A DNA stretch of 64,000 nt, from the NCBI RefSeq assembly GCF_001314325.1, contig NZ_CP009429.1:4340501-4404500 (forward strand). The letters run 5' to 3'. A program made the position numbers and the translations under genes. Positions 25,192 through 33,759 of the stretch are shown in pieces. Position 1 is the first letter of the stretch, and each line of letters begins with the position of its first letter. The notes beneath the pieces were generated by a model. The model saw only the letters and a list, made by a program, of their open reading frames with translations, searched no databases and was not told the DNA's origin. Origin of the DNA: Sphingopyxis macrogoltabida (GTDB taxonomy: Bacteria > Pseudomonadota > Alphaproteobacteria > Sphingomonadales > Sphingomonadaceae).

Positions 25192-25497
25192 ATCCGGTCT
25201 CCTGCTAGTCGACCCGAGACCATCCCGGGCGTGAAGCCGGGCAGGACGGCGGCACAAGGCAGTCGCGCACCCGCAGGGCCGAAGCGAAGCGGCGGAGCGG
25301 GACGAAGGACCGCTTGCGCGGCAGCCGCCGCCGTCCAGTTTGGCGAAGCGCCTCAGGATGGTCACGGACGCGCAGGACATTCAGCGAAGGACGGTGGGTA
25401 GCGTAAGCTGGCCTCGAGGCAGGTTGGCCAAGTTAGCGGAGGATAGCGCGTAAGACCCGGGAAGAACGCCTCACGACAATCGGGCTGCTGCTTCGCT
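25192..25497. other. gene-free stretch
   Basis: 306 bases between DUF736 and the MerR gene. High GC, no convincing frame or repeat; likely holds the DUF736 promoter on the minus strand. Confidence 0.4.
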
Positions 25498-25899
25498 TCA
25501 GTCCCGCAGTGCGTCGAGGACCCGGCATTGCTCCACGGTCGTGTGGCTGCAAATGTCGAGCAGTCCTTCGAGCGTTCCCTCAAGCGACTTCAGGGCAGCA
25601 ATCTTCTCGCGCACATCGACAAGATGCCGCGAGGCGATGTGATCGACATCGGCACAGGGTGTGCCTTCGGGCGTCTCCGACAACGACAACAGGCTGCGCA
25701 CGGTGTCGAGCGAGAATCCCAGCTCGCGCGCCTTTCGCACGAAGGTGAGCCGGTCGCGATGCTCTGGCCCATAGATGCGGTGCCCGCCGCCACTGCGCCC
25801 AGGCTCGGCCAATATGCCAATCTTCTCGTAATATCGGATGGTCACCACCTGACAGCCGGTAAGCCGGCCCAAATCGCCGATCGAGAAGCTTTCCTGCAT
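25498..25899 (-). CDS. MerR-family metal-responsive regulator
   Basis: 133 residues from MQESFSIGDLGRLTG. MerR winged helix: TGCQVVTIRYYEKIGILAEPGRSGGGHRIYG broken at usual places, then a dimerisation helix, and Cys residues in TPCADVDHI and ICSHTTVEQC. Cys near the middle and end are typical of the Zn/Cd/Pb branch (CadR/PbrR). It twists the 19-bp-spacer promoter at 25907-25937 to switch on the divergent exporter. ATG 25899 is chosen as the domain start; the upstream 21 residues of open frame overlap the operator. Confidence 0.9.
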   Translation of the reverse strand: MQESFSIGDLGRLTGCQVVTIRYYEKIGILAEPGRSGGGHRIYGPEHRDRLTFVRKARELGFSLDTVRSLLSLSETPEGTPCADVDHIASRHLVDVREKIAALKSLEGTLEGLLDICSHTTVEQCRVLDALRD

Positions 25900-25906
25900 A
25901 AAGTGC

Positions 25907-25937
25907 TTGAACCTATAGTTGCTATAGGTCGTATAGG
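25907..25937 (+). promoter_or_regulatory. MerR-type promoter and operator
   Basis: -35 TTGAAC (25907-25912), 19-bp spacer, -10 TATAGG (25932-25937). The spacer holds the dyad ACCTATAG-TTG-CTATAGGT (25911-25929). The overlong spacer with a central dyad is the signature of MerR-activated promoters. It drives the exporter at 25974. Confidence 0.88.
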
Positions 25938-25973
25938 CCTGCGCGAACCAGTTGCCAAACATGGAACGCGATC

Positions 25974-26813
25974 ATGGATAAATGCTGCGACGACGGCGAT
26001 GCCGTCTCGAAACCTGTCACCGAAAAGAGCGGATGCTGCGGCGAGACGGCCCCGAATCCGCCGGTGATCGACAGCTGCTGCGCACCTGCCTCGGGTTGTT
26101 CCAGCACGGCTGCGAAGGCCCCCGCGTCCGACGCGCCTGCCGTCGAAGCGCCGCGCCATTTCGCCGGGGATGATTGCTGCTCGGCAAAGGAAGACGAGAT
26201 CGCGGCGCTCGGCGCCTATGCGGACGTCCGCCGCGTCCTGCAGATCGTGCTCGTCATCAACCTTGTGCTGTTCTTCGCCGAGTTCACCGCGGGCGTCTTC
26301 GCCCGTTCGACCGCGCTGATGGCCGACTCGGTCGACATGCTGGGCGATGCGCTCGTCTATATTCTCAGTCTTTACGCCCTGGAACGGAGCCTCCGCTGGC
26401 GCGCAGGGGCCGCATTGTTCAAGGGCGGGATCATCGCAGCTTTCGGCATCTGGGTGGCGATCGAGGTTGTCCTCAAACTCACCGGCGACATCGTCCCGAC
26501 GGCTGGAACGATGGGCATTTTCGGCTTCATCGCACTGGCAGCCAATCTCACTTGCCTCGCGCTGCTCTATCAGCACCGTAACCGCGACGTGAACATGTCG
26601 AGCACTTTCGAATGCTCGCGCAACGACGTCATCGCCAACACCGGCGTGATCGTGGCGGCCGCGGGCGTCTGGCTGACGGGGTCGGGATGGCCTGACATTC
26701 TTGTCGGGAGCATCATTGCCATCCTCTTCTTCCGGTCGGCGATCCGCGTTCTCAGCCAGGCATGGCCGCAATTTCGCACCGCGCGACCGACGGTAGCGGC
26801 CGCACTGGACTAA
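25974..26813 (+). CDS. cation diffusion facilitator-type transporter with Cys-rich N-terminus
   Basis: 279 residues. The first ~70 residues contain repeated Cys pairs (MDKCCDDG, SGCCGET, DSCCAPASGC, DDCCSAKED) that likely bind soft metals such as Cd, Pb or Zn. Six hydrophobic helices follow, with CDF motifs in the first and fifth: AEFTAGVFARSTALMADSVDMLGDAL and SRNDVIANTGVIVAAAGVWL. It exports metal from the cytosol using the proton gradient. The divergent MerR gene and the 19-bp-spacer promoter show metal-induced expression. CDF members usually have a C-terminal cytosolic domain; it is nearly absent here (~30 residues). Confidence 0.9.
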   Translation: MDKCCDDGDAVSKPVTEKSGCCGETAPNPPVIDSCCAPASGCSSTAAKAPASDAPAVEAPRHFAGDDCCSAKEDEIAALGAYADVRRVLQIVLVINLVLFFAEFTAGVFARSTALMADSVDMLGDALVYILSLYALERSLRWRAGAALFKGGIIAAFGIWVAIEVVLKLTGDIVPTAGTMGIFGFIALAANLTCLALLYQHRNRDVNMSSTFECSRNDVIANTGVIVAAAGVWLTGSGWPDILVGSIIAILFFRSAIRVLSQAWPQFRTARPTVAAALD

Positions 26814-26994
26814 CCGCTGGTCAGCTTCATCGCCGCCGCTCCGCATCTAGTAGGCACGAGCCTTAAAATATCCCGTCCCATCGCAAGCTCTTCCCGGTGT
26901 TCAAGAGGCGACGTATAAGCCACGTCCATCGGCGCGCCGCCTTTCAAAGCGCGCGGCGATGGCATGAATTCTTCCTCCACACAGGGATCAGCAG

Positions 26995-27921
26995 ATGACG
27001 TGGCCCAAAGGAACGCGCGCCCTCGTGCTGCACAATGCCAAGGCGCGGCACGGCGAGCAGGCGCTCGTTCCCGTTCGCGAGCGCCTCGCTGCCGGCGGCC
27101 TGCTGGTGACGGTCGAACCGTTCGAGAGCCTTCCCGAAATTGCACGCGACGTGACACGCCTGCATCAGACCGCCGATATCATCGTCGTGTGCGGCGGCGA
27201 CGGTTCGATCTCATCCGCTGCGCCGGCAGTGATCGAGAGCGGCCTGCCGCTGGGGATCATTCCCGCCGGAACCGCGAATGACCTGGCGCGCACACTGTCG
27301 ATCCCGCTCGATTTCGCGGCGGCGGCCGACGTCATTGTCGAGGGTCACAGCCGGCGGATCGATGTCGGCACGGTCAATGGCCATGCCTTCTTCAATGTCG
27401 CGAGCATCGGGATCAGCAGCGAGCTCGCGCAGAAGCTCGACCCGGTGATCAAGAAAAGGTTCGGGCGCCTCGGCTATGCCGTCGCCGCGCTGCGGGTCAT
27501 CCTGGCTGCCCAACGGTTCCGGGCGAGGATCAGCGAGAAAGGCGAGTCGAGGACCGTCAGTACCTACCAGGTCGCGATTGGAAACGGGCGCCTCTATGGC
27601 GGTGGCAATGTCGTCGAGGAAAATGCCGCGATCGATGACGGCACCCTCGATCTCTATAGTCTCGAGGTGAAAAACCTCTGGAAGCTCGCCCTCATGCTGC
27701 GCGCTTTCCGGTCCGGCACGCACGGCGCGTGGAAGGAAGTGCGCACCGCCAAATGCGTCGAGTTCGATATCGAGACGCGGCGACCGATGCCGGTGAACAC
27801 CGATGGTGAGATCGTCACCGCGACGCCGGCGCATTTCCGGATTCTGCCGCGAGCGATATCGGTGCTCGCCCCATGCGAATGCCCCGTCACTGCGCGGCAA
27901 TTCCCACTCTATCATCATTGA
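26995..27921 (+). CDS. diacylglycerol kinase-type lipid kinase (YegS/DagK family)
   Basis: 308 residues. The DAGK catalytic motif is seen as VVCGGDGSISSAAPAVIES, followed by LGIIPAGTANDLARTL. The C-terminal half carries FFNVASIGISSELAQK, NGRLYGGGN and a DDGTLDLYSLE element, as in YegS-like enzymes. They phosphorylate diacylglycerol or phosphatidylglycerol at the inner face of the membrane with ATP and Mg. A weak ribosome site precedes ATG 26995. No operon partner is clear. Confidence 0.9.
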   Translation: MTWPKGTRALVLHNAKARHGEQALVPVRERLAAGGLLVTVEPFESLPEIARDVTRLHQTADIIVVCGGDGSISSAAPAVIESGLPLGIIPAGTANDLARTLSIPLDFAAAADVIVEGHSRRIDVGTVNGHAFFNVASIGISSELAQKLDPVIKKRFGRLGYAVAALRVILAAQRFRARISEKGESRTVSTYQVAIGNGRLYGGGNVVEENAAIDDGTLDLYSLEVKNLWKLALMLRAFRSGTHGAWKEVRTAKCVEFDIETRRPMPVNTDGEIVTATPAHFRILPRAISVLAPCECPVTARQFPLYHH

Positions 27922-28135
27922 GCGAGGATCGGCGATCCGCCGCGAAGCCCTTGTGAGAAGGACGGCTTTGCCGTAAATCGCGAAGCGCGGGCCGGGCCCC
28001 TCTGACGGTCGTACAGCGACGGCCGTGATGTCGGACCGCATCGAGCGACGCTCGGTGCAATTGTCTGCGTTCCCATCGATCTGCACCTTCGCGCGACCGG
28101 TTCAGTGGCAGCATCGCTGAGGAAGGGCGTTCGAC

Positions 28136-28948
28136 ATGGAAGGCTTGGTCACCCTGTTTCAAGATCCCGCGGTGTGGGCGGCACTACTTACGCTCGTGGT
28201 GATGGAAATCGTCCTCGGCATCGACAACCTCATTTTCATCTCGATTATCTCCAACAAATTGCCCGAAGCCCAGCGCCAGAGAGCTCGGCGCATCGGCATC
28301 TCGCTGGCCCTAGTCATGCGCCTCGCGCTGCTTTCGGTGATTGCCTGGCTCGTCGGGCTCACGGCGATCGTCGTCGATTTCGGGTTGCAGGGCGCGCCGG
28401 ATGCCTATGGCAAGCCAAGCTTCGAGACCGCCTTTTCCTGGCGCGACATCATATTGATCGCCGGCGGCCTCTTCCTGATCTGGAAGGCGACTTCGGAAAT
28501 CCACCATAATGTCGATCCTAACCCGAACGACGATGTCTTCAACGCGGGCAAGAAGGCGCTAACGTTCGGATCGGCCATCGTCCAGATCCTGCTGCTTGAT
28601 CTCGTCTTCTCGGTCGACTCGATCCTGACCGCTGTGGGCATGACCGAACATCTTCCGATCATGGTGATCGCGGTGGTTTCGGCGGTTCTCGTCATGCTGC
28701 TCGCGGCCGACCCATTGGCAAACTTCATCCGCGACAACCCGACCGTGGTGATGCTGGCGCTCGGCTTCCTTCTGATGATCGGTGTCGTGCTGATCGCTGA
28801 TGGCTTCGGAGCAAAGGTGCCCAAGGGCTATATCTACACCGCCATGGCATTCTCGGCTGGGGTGGAGGGGCTCAACATTTGGGCGCGGCGCCGACGTGAC
28901 CGGATCGCGCTTGCAAAAGCCTCGGGCGAAACCGCCGAAGCGAAATAG
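28136..28948 (+). CDS. TerC family integral membrane protein
   Basis: 270 residues, seven or eight membrane helices. TerC motifs: [20 protein letters not shown] (acidic Glu and Asp in the membrane) and [18 protein letters not shown] in the repeat half. TerC proteins are linked to tellurite resistance and to export or metalation with manganese; which applies here is not shown. GAGGAAGGG lies before ATG 28136. I saw no yybP-ykoY manganese riboswitch upstream. Confidence 0.92.
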   Translation: MEGLVTLFQDPAVWAALLTLVVMEIVLGIDNLIFISIISNKLPEAQRQRARRIGISLALVMRLALLSVIAWLVGLTAIVVDFGLQGAPDAYGKPSFETAFSWRDIILIAGGLFLIWKATSEIHHNVDPNPNDDVFNAGKKALTFGSAIVQILLLDLVFSVDSILTAVGMTEHLPIMVIAVVSAVLVMLLAADPLANFIRDNPTVVMLALGFLLMIGVVLIADGFGAKVPKGYIYTAMAFSAGVEGLNIWARRRRDRIALAKASGETAEAK

Positions 28949-29248
28949 TCGAAGCCCCGCGGCACCGAAGCTGCTCTGCCGTCGTTTCCGGAGAATAGAC
29001 TAGATCTGGATCTATCTCGGTGCAGTCGGCTTGCATGCCGCAGCGGCAAGGCTATGCTTCGAACTGCATCGGGCAAGGCGCACGGTGTCAGGCGTGAGAA
29101 CCTGCTTAGCTTAGTTTTCCTATTCCATCCTGCCGGGTGGCCGCTGCGCATGTCCAAGCCCTCGGGCTAAAGGCGGCGGCGCTTGTTCGCTAAGCAAGTT
29201 CTCAACGCCCGGCTTGCCGCCTTCGTCCCGAACGGGAAGGCGGCAGGT
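28949..29248. other. gene-free stretch before the ECF sigma gene
   Basis: 300 bases with no convincing frame. Probably holds the promoter of the sigma/anti-sigma operon. An in-frame ATG at 29183 could extend the sigma gene by 22 residues. No inverted repeat of note. Confidence 0.4.
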
Positions 29249-29827
29249 ATGGACTTCGAGGACAAGGACAGCGAGCGACCGGGTGTTGCCGGCGGCGATC
29301 CCTTGCCGCCAGAGGATTGGGAGCGGGTCGGGCGCTCGGCGCGCATTGAGGCGATCTACTCCGAACACCGGCCGCAAATCACCCGCTACTTCCGCGGGCG
29401 CGCCCCGAACCAAGATGTCGGCGACCTTGTACAGGAAGTCTTCAGCCGCTTTGCGAGCGCACGCGGCGGCCTCGCTGCGCTGGTCGAAGGCCCCGGCGCC
29501 TATCTCGTGAAAAGCGCCCGGATGCTCCTCGCCGAATATGGTCGCGCCGACGGGCGCCGTCACCGGTCGCAACACGACAGCTTCAGCGATGAACATGAGG
29601 GAGCGAGCGACCCGCACGCCGCGCTCGAGGCGCGCGACGTCCTTCGCCGGGCAGAAAGAGCCATTTCGAGGCTATCTCCGCTCACGCGCGAGATTTTCCT
29701 GATGCATCGCTTCGAAGGACTACGCTATCCCGAGATCGCTCGAATCAAGGGAATCAGCGTGAAGACGGTCGAAAGCCACATGACCAAAGCTCTTGCCGCC
29801 ATCAAGCGCGCGCGGGGTAAGCAGTGA
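29249..29827 (+). CDS. ECF-type RNA polymerase sigma factor (FecI-like)
   Basis: 192 residues from MDFEDKDSER. Region 2: IYSEHRPQITRYFRGRAPNQDVGDLVQEVFSRF; region 4: AISRLSPLTREIFLMHRFEGLRYPEIARIKGISVKTVESHMTKAL, each broken where expected. It directs polymerase to a small set of genes, here most likely the TonB receptor and isopeptidase behind it. The downstream FecR anti-sigma gene starts inside its stop (GTGA overlap). FecI-FecR-TonB receptor sets with an isopeptidase belong to lasso peptide clusters. Confidence 0.9.
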   Translation: MDFEDKDSERPGVAGGDPLPPEDWERVGRSARIEAIYSEHRPQITRYFRGRAPNQDVGDLVQEVFSRFASARGGLAALVEGPGAYLVKSARMLLAEYGRADGRRHRSQHDSFSDEHEGASDPHAALEARDVLRRAERAISRLSPLTREIFLMHRFEGLRYPEIARIKGISVKTVESHMTKALAAIKRARGKQ

Positions 29828-30744
29828 GCCGCGCCGAGAGCGAAGCCACCGCCTGGCTCGACAAGATGATGGGACCCGATGCCGAATTGCACCGGGAAGC
29901 GTTCGAGGAGTGGCTGGCCAAGCCGGGCAATGCCACGGCCTATGACGAAGCGCGCGACAATTGGACCTGGGCCGCCGCCATGTCGCCGTCCCGGATCGAG
30001 GCCGATGTCCGGGCCGATGCTCGGGAGCGAGAACCCGGCGGGCGGCGATGGGCTTTCGCCACGATACTCGCTGCGGTGATCGCGGTCGGATTCGCTTGGT
30101 ATCTGGTCGGTCGAGACAGCGATCAGCCGATTGTCGCGACCAATTCGGAGCAAGGCGAGAACAGGCTTGCCGATGGTACGCGCGTGACGCTGATGGACGG
30201 CGCCCGCATCGAGACACGCTTCACGGACGGCGAACGCCGCGTCATCCTGCATGATGGCCGCGCTAGGTTCGAAGTCGCACACGACGCGTCGCGTCCCTTC
30301 CTCGTCGAGGCCGGAGATTCGGTCACGCGCGCGCTCGGCACCATCTTCGAGGTCGATCTCCGCGCGGATGTCCCGCGCATCGCACTGGTCGAAGGCTCGG
30401 TCGAGGTGCGGCGCCTTGAGGGCGGAAAGGCACTTCGCCTCCGTCCCGGCGAACGCGCCGAGGTCAGGTCGACCGGCCCCCAACAGATAGCGGGCGAGGA
30501 GGCGAACGCCCCGACCAAATCGCTGTGGGCCGACAATCTCCCGCTTGGTGCGATCCTCGACCGCGCGGGCCGCGAGAATGGCGTCAAGATCAGCTTGGCC
30601 GATCCAGCGCTGGCCTCACTGCAGGTGACGGGACGCTTCGACATGACCGACGCCCGGAAACTTGCGCTGAAGCTTGGCGCCGCGCTCGATCTCAAGGTCG
30701 AGTTCGGTGCCAACGGACCAATTCTCGGCGCTAAATCCGAGTAG
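29824..30744 (+). CDS. FecR-domain anti-sigma regulator
   Basis: 306 residues starting at GTG 29824. N-terminal DUF4880-like sigma-binding part (EATAWLDKMMGPDAEL..AFEEWLA), one membrane helix (WAFATILAAVIAVGFAWYLVG, about 75-95) and a periplasmic FecR domain (LADGTRVTLMDGARIETRF, GRARFEVAHDASRPFLVEAG, FEVDLR). The C-terminal part (LGAILDRAGRENGVKISL) resembles the STN fold. It holds the sigma factor at the membrane until the TonB receptor signals. A 4-base overlap couples it to the sigma gene. Confidence 0.92.
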   Translation: MSRAESEATAWLDKMMGPDAELHREAFEEWLAKPGNATAYDEARDNWTWAAAMSPSRIEADVRADAREREPGGRRWAFATILAAVIAVGFAWYLVGRDSDQPIVATNSEQGENRLADGTRVTLMDGARIETRFTDGERRVILHDGRARFEVAHDASRPFLVEAGDSVTRALGTIFEVDLRADVPRIALVEGSVEVRRLEGGKALRLRPGERAEVRSTGPQQIAGEEANAPTKSLWADNLPLGAILDRAGRENGVKISLADPALASLQVTGRFDMTDARKLALKLGAALDLKVEFGANGPILGAKSE

Positions 30745-30831
30745 GACACCCAAGAAAAACCCATAGGGTGTTCGGAGCACCCGTCATTTTTTCCCTTCAG
30801 ACGGCCAAAATCGGCCGCACGGGAGGGATGA

Positions 30832-33759
30832 ATGACGATGAAATTTTTCGCGGCCGTTCTGGCTTCGGGCGTCTCGGCGACCGCACTCTATGCACCCAGC
30901 GCATGTGCGCAGACTGGCGAGCAGACCTACAACATCGAGGCACAGCGCCTTGGCGACGCGCTTCGCAAATATTCGGATATCTCCGGCCGCGAGGTTATTG
31001 CGGCTTCGAGCCTGTTGGAAGGCCGACGCAGCACCCGAATTCGCGGGCGCCTGTCTCCCGACGCCGCCCTCTCGCGCCTCCTCACCGGCACGGGCCTAAC
31101 GATCGAACTCGTCGAGGGCGCCTGGGTGCTTCGGTCGGGAAACGGCGATGCAGTCGAGACTGGATCGACTGAAGTTACGTCCGACCAGTCCATCATCGTC
31201 ACGGGCACGCGGATTCGAGGAGCCGGGCCTGTTGGCTCGGCTGTCACTACGATCGATCGGGATCGGCTCGATCAGAGCGGCCGCGCCACGCTCGCCGACT
31301 TCATTCAAACTATCCCCCAAAATTTCTCCGGTGGCCCCACGGAGGCCGTGACGGGGTCGAGCGCACGCGGCAATGCTGGAACCAATCTCGGCTTTGGGAG
31401 CGGTATCAATCTCCGCGGTCTGGGAAGCGGCTCGACCCTGACCCTGTTCGACAACAGCCGACCTGCGCTGGGCGGCGGAGCGGGTGCCTTCACCGATCTC
31501 TCGCTCGTGCCTTCGGTCGCTATCGAGCGAATCGAGATCCTCACCGATGGCGCGTCAGCCATTTACGGTTCCGATGCGATTGCGGGCGTGGTCAACCTGA
31601 GGTTTCGCAACCGCTTCGACGGGTTCGAGACACGACTGCGCGCAGGTTCAGCGGGCGGCGACTTCGGCGAGTATCAAGCGAGCCAAATTGCCGGCTTCGG
31701 CTGGGGCAGCGGACATCTCGTCATCGCAGGCGAATATTATACGCGAGGTAACCTTGCTTCGACTAGCCGCGACTTCGCCACCGAAGATCTCCGCCCGTTC
31801 GGCGGACCCGACCTAAGATCGAACTTCAATAATCCGGGATCGATCCTCGCCGCAAACGGGCAGGTCTTCGGCATTCCCAGCGGGCAGAATGGCACGAACC
31901 TGACGCGCGCGCAGCTCGTCCCTGGCGGTTTCAACCGAGGCGACACGCGCCGGAACATCGACCTTCTCCCAAAACAGGAGACCGCCAGCCTCTATCTCGC
32001 TGCCGATCAGGACATCGGTAATCACATAAGCCTTTTTGCCCGGACGCTTTACGCGGAGCGGCGGTTCGAGGTTCGTCGCCGCCTCTTCGGCATCACGACC
32101 CAGCGTGTCACGAGCGCCAATCCCTATTATGTTGATCCGATTGGCACGAGCCAGCCGATCACTGTCTATTACGACCCCTCAGCCGACTTCGGACCGGAAG
32201 GAACGCGGGGACGCGTGCGTGCGCTTAACAGCCTCGTCGGCGGACGAGCAACGCTCGGCGACTGGTCAATTGAACTGTCGGGCGGGTATGGCCTCCAGCG
32301 CGAACGCGACAAAGGGGTCAATGTCGTCAACCGACTACGCCTTTCGCGTGCGGTGGCGGCGACCAATCGCGCCCAAGCGATCAATCTGTTCGGCGATGGA
32401 GCGGTGAATGACACGGCGCTTATCGACAGCTTGCGCGGCGGGCAGCTCCGCCACGTTCGCTTCGAGGTGCTCTCGGCTGCGGTGCGCGCCGATGGACCGC
32501 TCTTCACGCTGCCGGCCGGCCCGTTGAAAGCAGCGATCGGCGCGGAATATCGGCGCGATCGGCTACGCTATCAGGCGATCACGGACGTTACGAGCGACGT
32601 ACCTCTAGTTTCGGGCGTGCCTGGCCTGCCGGATCAAAGGATCGTCCGCGCATTCTATGGCGAGCTTATTGTCCCAGTCTTCGACGCGGGCGACAATTTT
32701 CCAGGCACCTTCGCGTTGAGCGCCGCCGGACGATATGAAGATTACTCGGACGTCGGCGCCACTTCCAATCCGAAATTCGGCGCACGCTGGACACCCCTCC
32801 CCGGGCTGGCTCTTCGAGCATCATATGGCCGCTCGTTCCGCGCCCCCTATTTCACCGAGCTGGTTGGGAGCGCCAATGCACTTTATCAGACAGTCCGCTT
32901 GCCGGATCCACAATCCCCGACGGGCCAAACGGTCGTGCTCGGTCTTTTCGGCTTCCGCCCAGATCTCGGTCCCGAGAAGGCAGTGAGTTGGACCGCCGGG
33001 TTCGATGCCGAACCACGCGCTTTGCCGGGCCTCAAGTTTTCCGCGACCTGGTTCCGGATCGACTATCGCGACCGTATCGCAAGTGCGAGCGCAGACCTTC
33101 AAAACTTCCTTGTTCGCCGCGATGTCTATGGCGGTATCATCGATGAAAGCCCGGACCCCGCGACGATTGCAGCATATTTCGCTGATCCAAGCTTCTCCAA
33201 CGCACTTGGGGTGACCGCGAGTCAAATTGGGGCGATCGTCGACGGTCGCACACTCAATCTCAGTCGTTCTAAGGTTACCGGCGTGGATTTCGATCTTGGC
33301 TACTCACGCCCAATCGGAAACGGCAACATCAATTTCTCGATCGGCGGAACGCGCACCCTGAAGATCGACAGCCAGGTCACCGATACAGCTCCGGCCATCA
33401 ATGTGGTGGGAACGCTGGGCAATCCGGTCAAGCTTCGCATGCGCGGCAGGTTGGGTGTCTTACTAGGTGCTTTCGATGCGGGTGTCGGCTTCAACTATGT
33501 CGGCGGATACCGGAACCTCACGGTGACCCCCGCCGAAAAGGTGAAGAGTTGGACCACTTTCGACCTGCAAGTGGGAGCTAAAATTGCGTCCGGCTCCGAC
33601 GGTCGCACACTGCGACTGGCGCTGACCGTCAATAATATTCTTGACCGCGATCCGCCCTACGTCCGGTTTCTTACCAGCAACTCGGCCTTTGGATATGATC
33701 CAGAGCAGGCGAGCGCTGTCGGTCGGATGGTCGCGCTGCAGGCCGTGATCGGGTGGTGA
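30832..33759 (+). CDS. TonB-dependent receptor with STN signalling domain
   Basis: 975 residues. Signal peptide MTMKFFAAVLASGVSATALYA-type; STN domain (LGDALRKYSDISGREVIAAS..LLTGTGLTIELVEGAWVL); plug with TGTRIRGAG, DGASAIYGSDAIAGVVNLRF; 22-strand beta-barrel ending in ...GRMVALQAVIGW with the terminal aromatic. The STN domain passes a signal to FecR. By position it should import a lasso peptide or its metal complex across the outer membrane. ATG 30838 is an alternative start, two codons later. Confidence 0.92.
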   Translation: MTMKFFAAVLASGVSATALYAPSACAQTGEQTYNIEAQRLGDALRKYSDISGREVIAASSLLEGRRSTRIRGRLSPDAALSRLLTGTGLTIELVEGAWVLRSGNGDAVETGSTEVTSDQSIIVTGTRIRGAGPVGSAVTTIDRDRLDQSGRATLADFIQTIPQNFSGGPTEAVTGSSARGNAGTNLGFGSGINLRGLGSGSTLTLFDNSRPALGGGAGAFTDLSLVPSVAIERIEILTDGASAIYGSDAIAGVVNLRFRNRFDGFETRLRAGSAGGDFGEYQASQIAGFGWGSGHLVIAGEYYTRGNLASTSRDFATEDLRPFGGPDLRSNFNNPGSILAANGQVFGIPSGQNGTNLTRAQLVPGGFNRGDTRRNIDLLPKQETASLYLAADQDIGNHISLFARTLYAERRFEVRRRLFGITTQRVTSANPYYVDPIGTSQPITVYYDPSADFGPEGTRGRVRALNSLVGGRATLGDWSIELSGGYGLQRERDKGVNVVNRLRLSRAVAATNRAQAINLFGDGAVNDTALIDSLRGGQLRHVRFEVLSAAVRADGPLFTLPAGPLKAAIGAEYRRDRLRYQAITDVTSDVPLVSGVPGLPDQRIVRAFYGELIVPVFDAGDNFPGTFALSAAGRYEDYSDVGATSNPKFGARWTPLPGLALRASYGRSFRAPYFTELVGSANALYQTVRLPDPQSPTGQTVVLGLFGFRPDLGPEKAVSWTAGFDAEPRALPGLKFSATWFRIDYRDRIASASADLQNFLVRRDVYGGIIDESPDPATIAAYFADPSFSNALGVTASQIGAIVDGRTLNLSRSKVTGVDFDLGYSRPIGNGNINFSIGGTRTLKIDSQVTDTAPAINVVGTLGNPVKLRMRGRLGVLLGAFDAGVGFNYVGGYRNLTVTPAEKVKSWTTFDLQVGAKIASGSDGRTLRLALTVNNILDRDPPYVRFLTSNSAFGYDPEQASAVGRMVALQAVIGW

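Noticed and set aside
27922..28135. yybP-ykoY riboswitch before terC
   Set aside because: The conserved motifs of this manganese riboswitch are not present.
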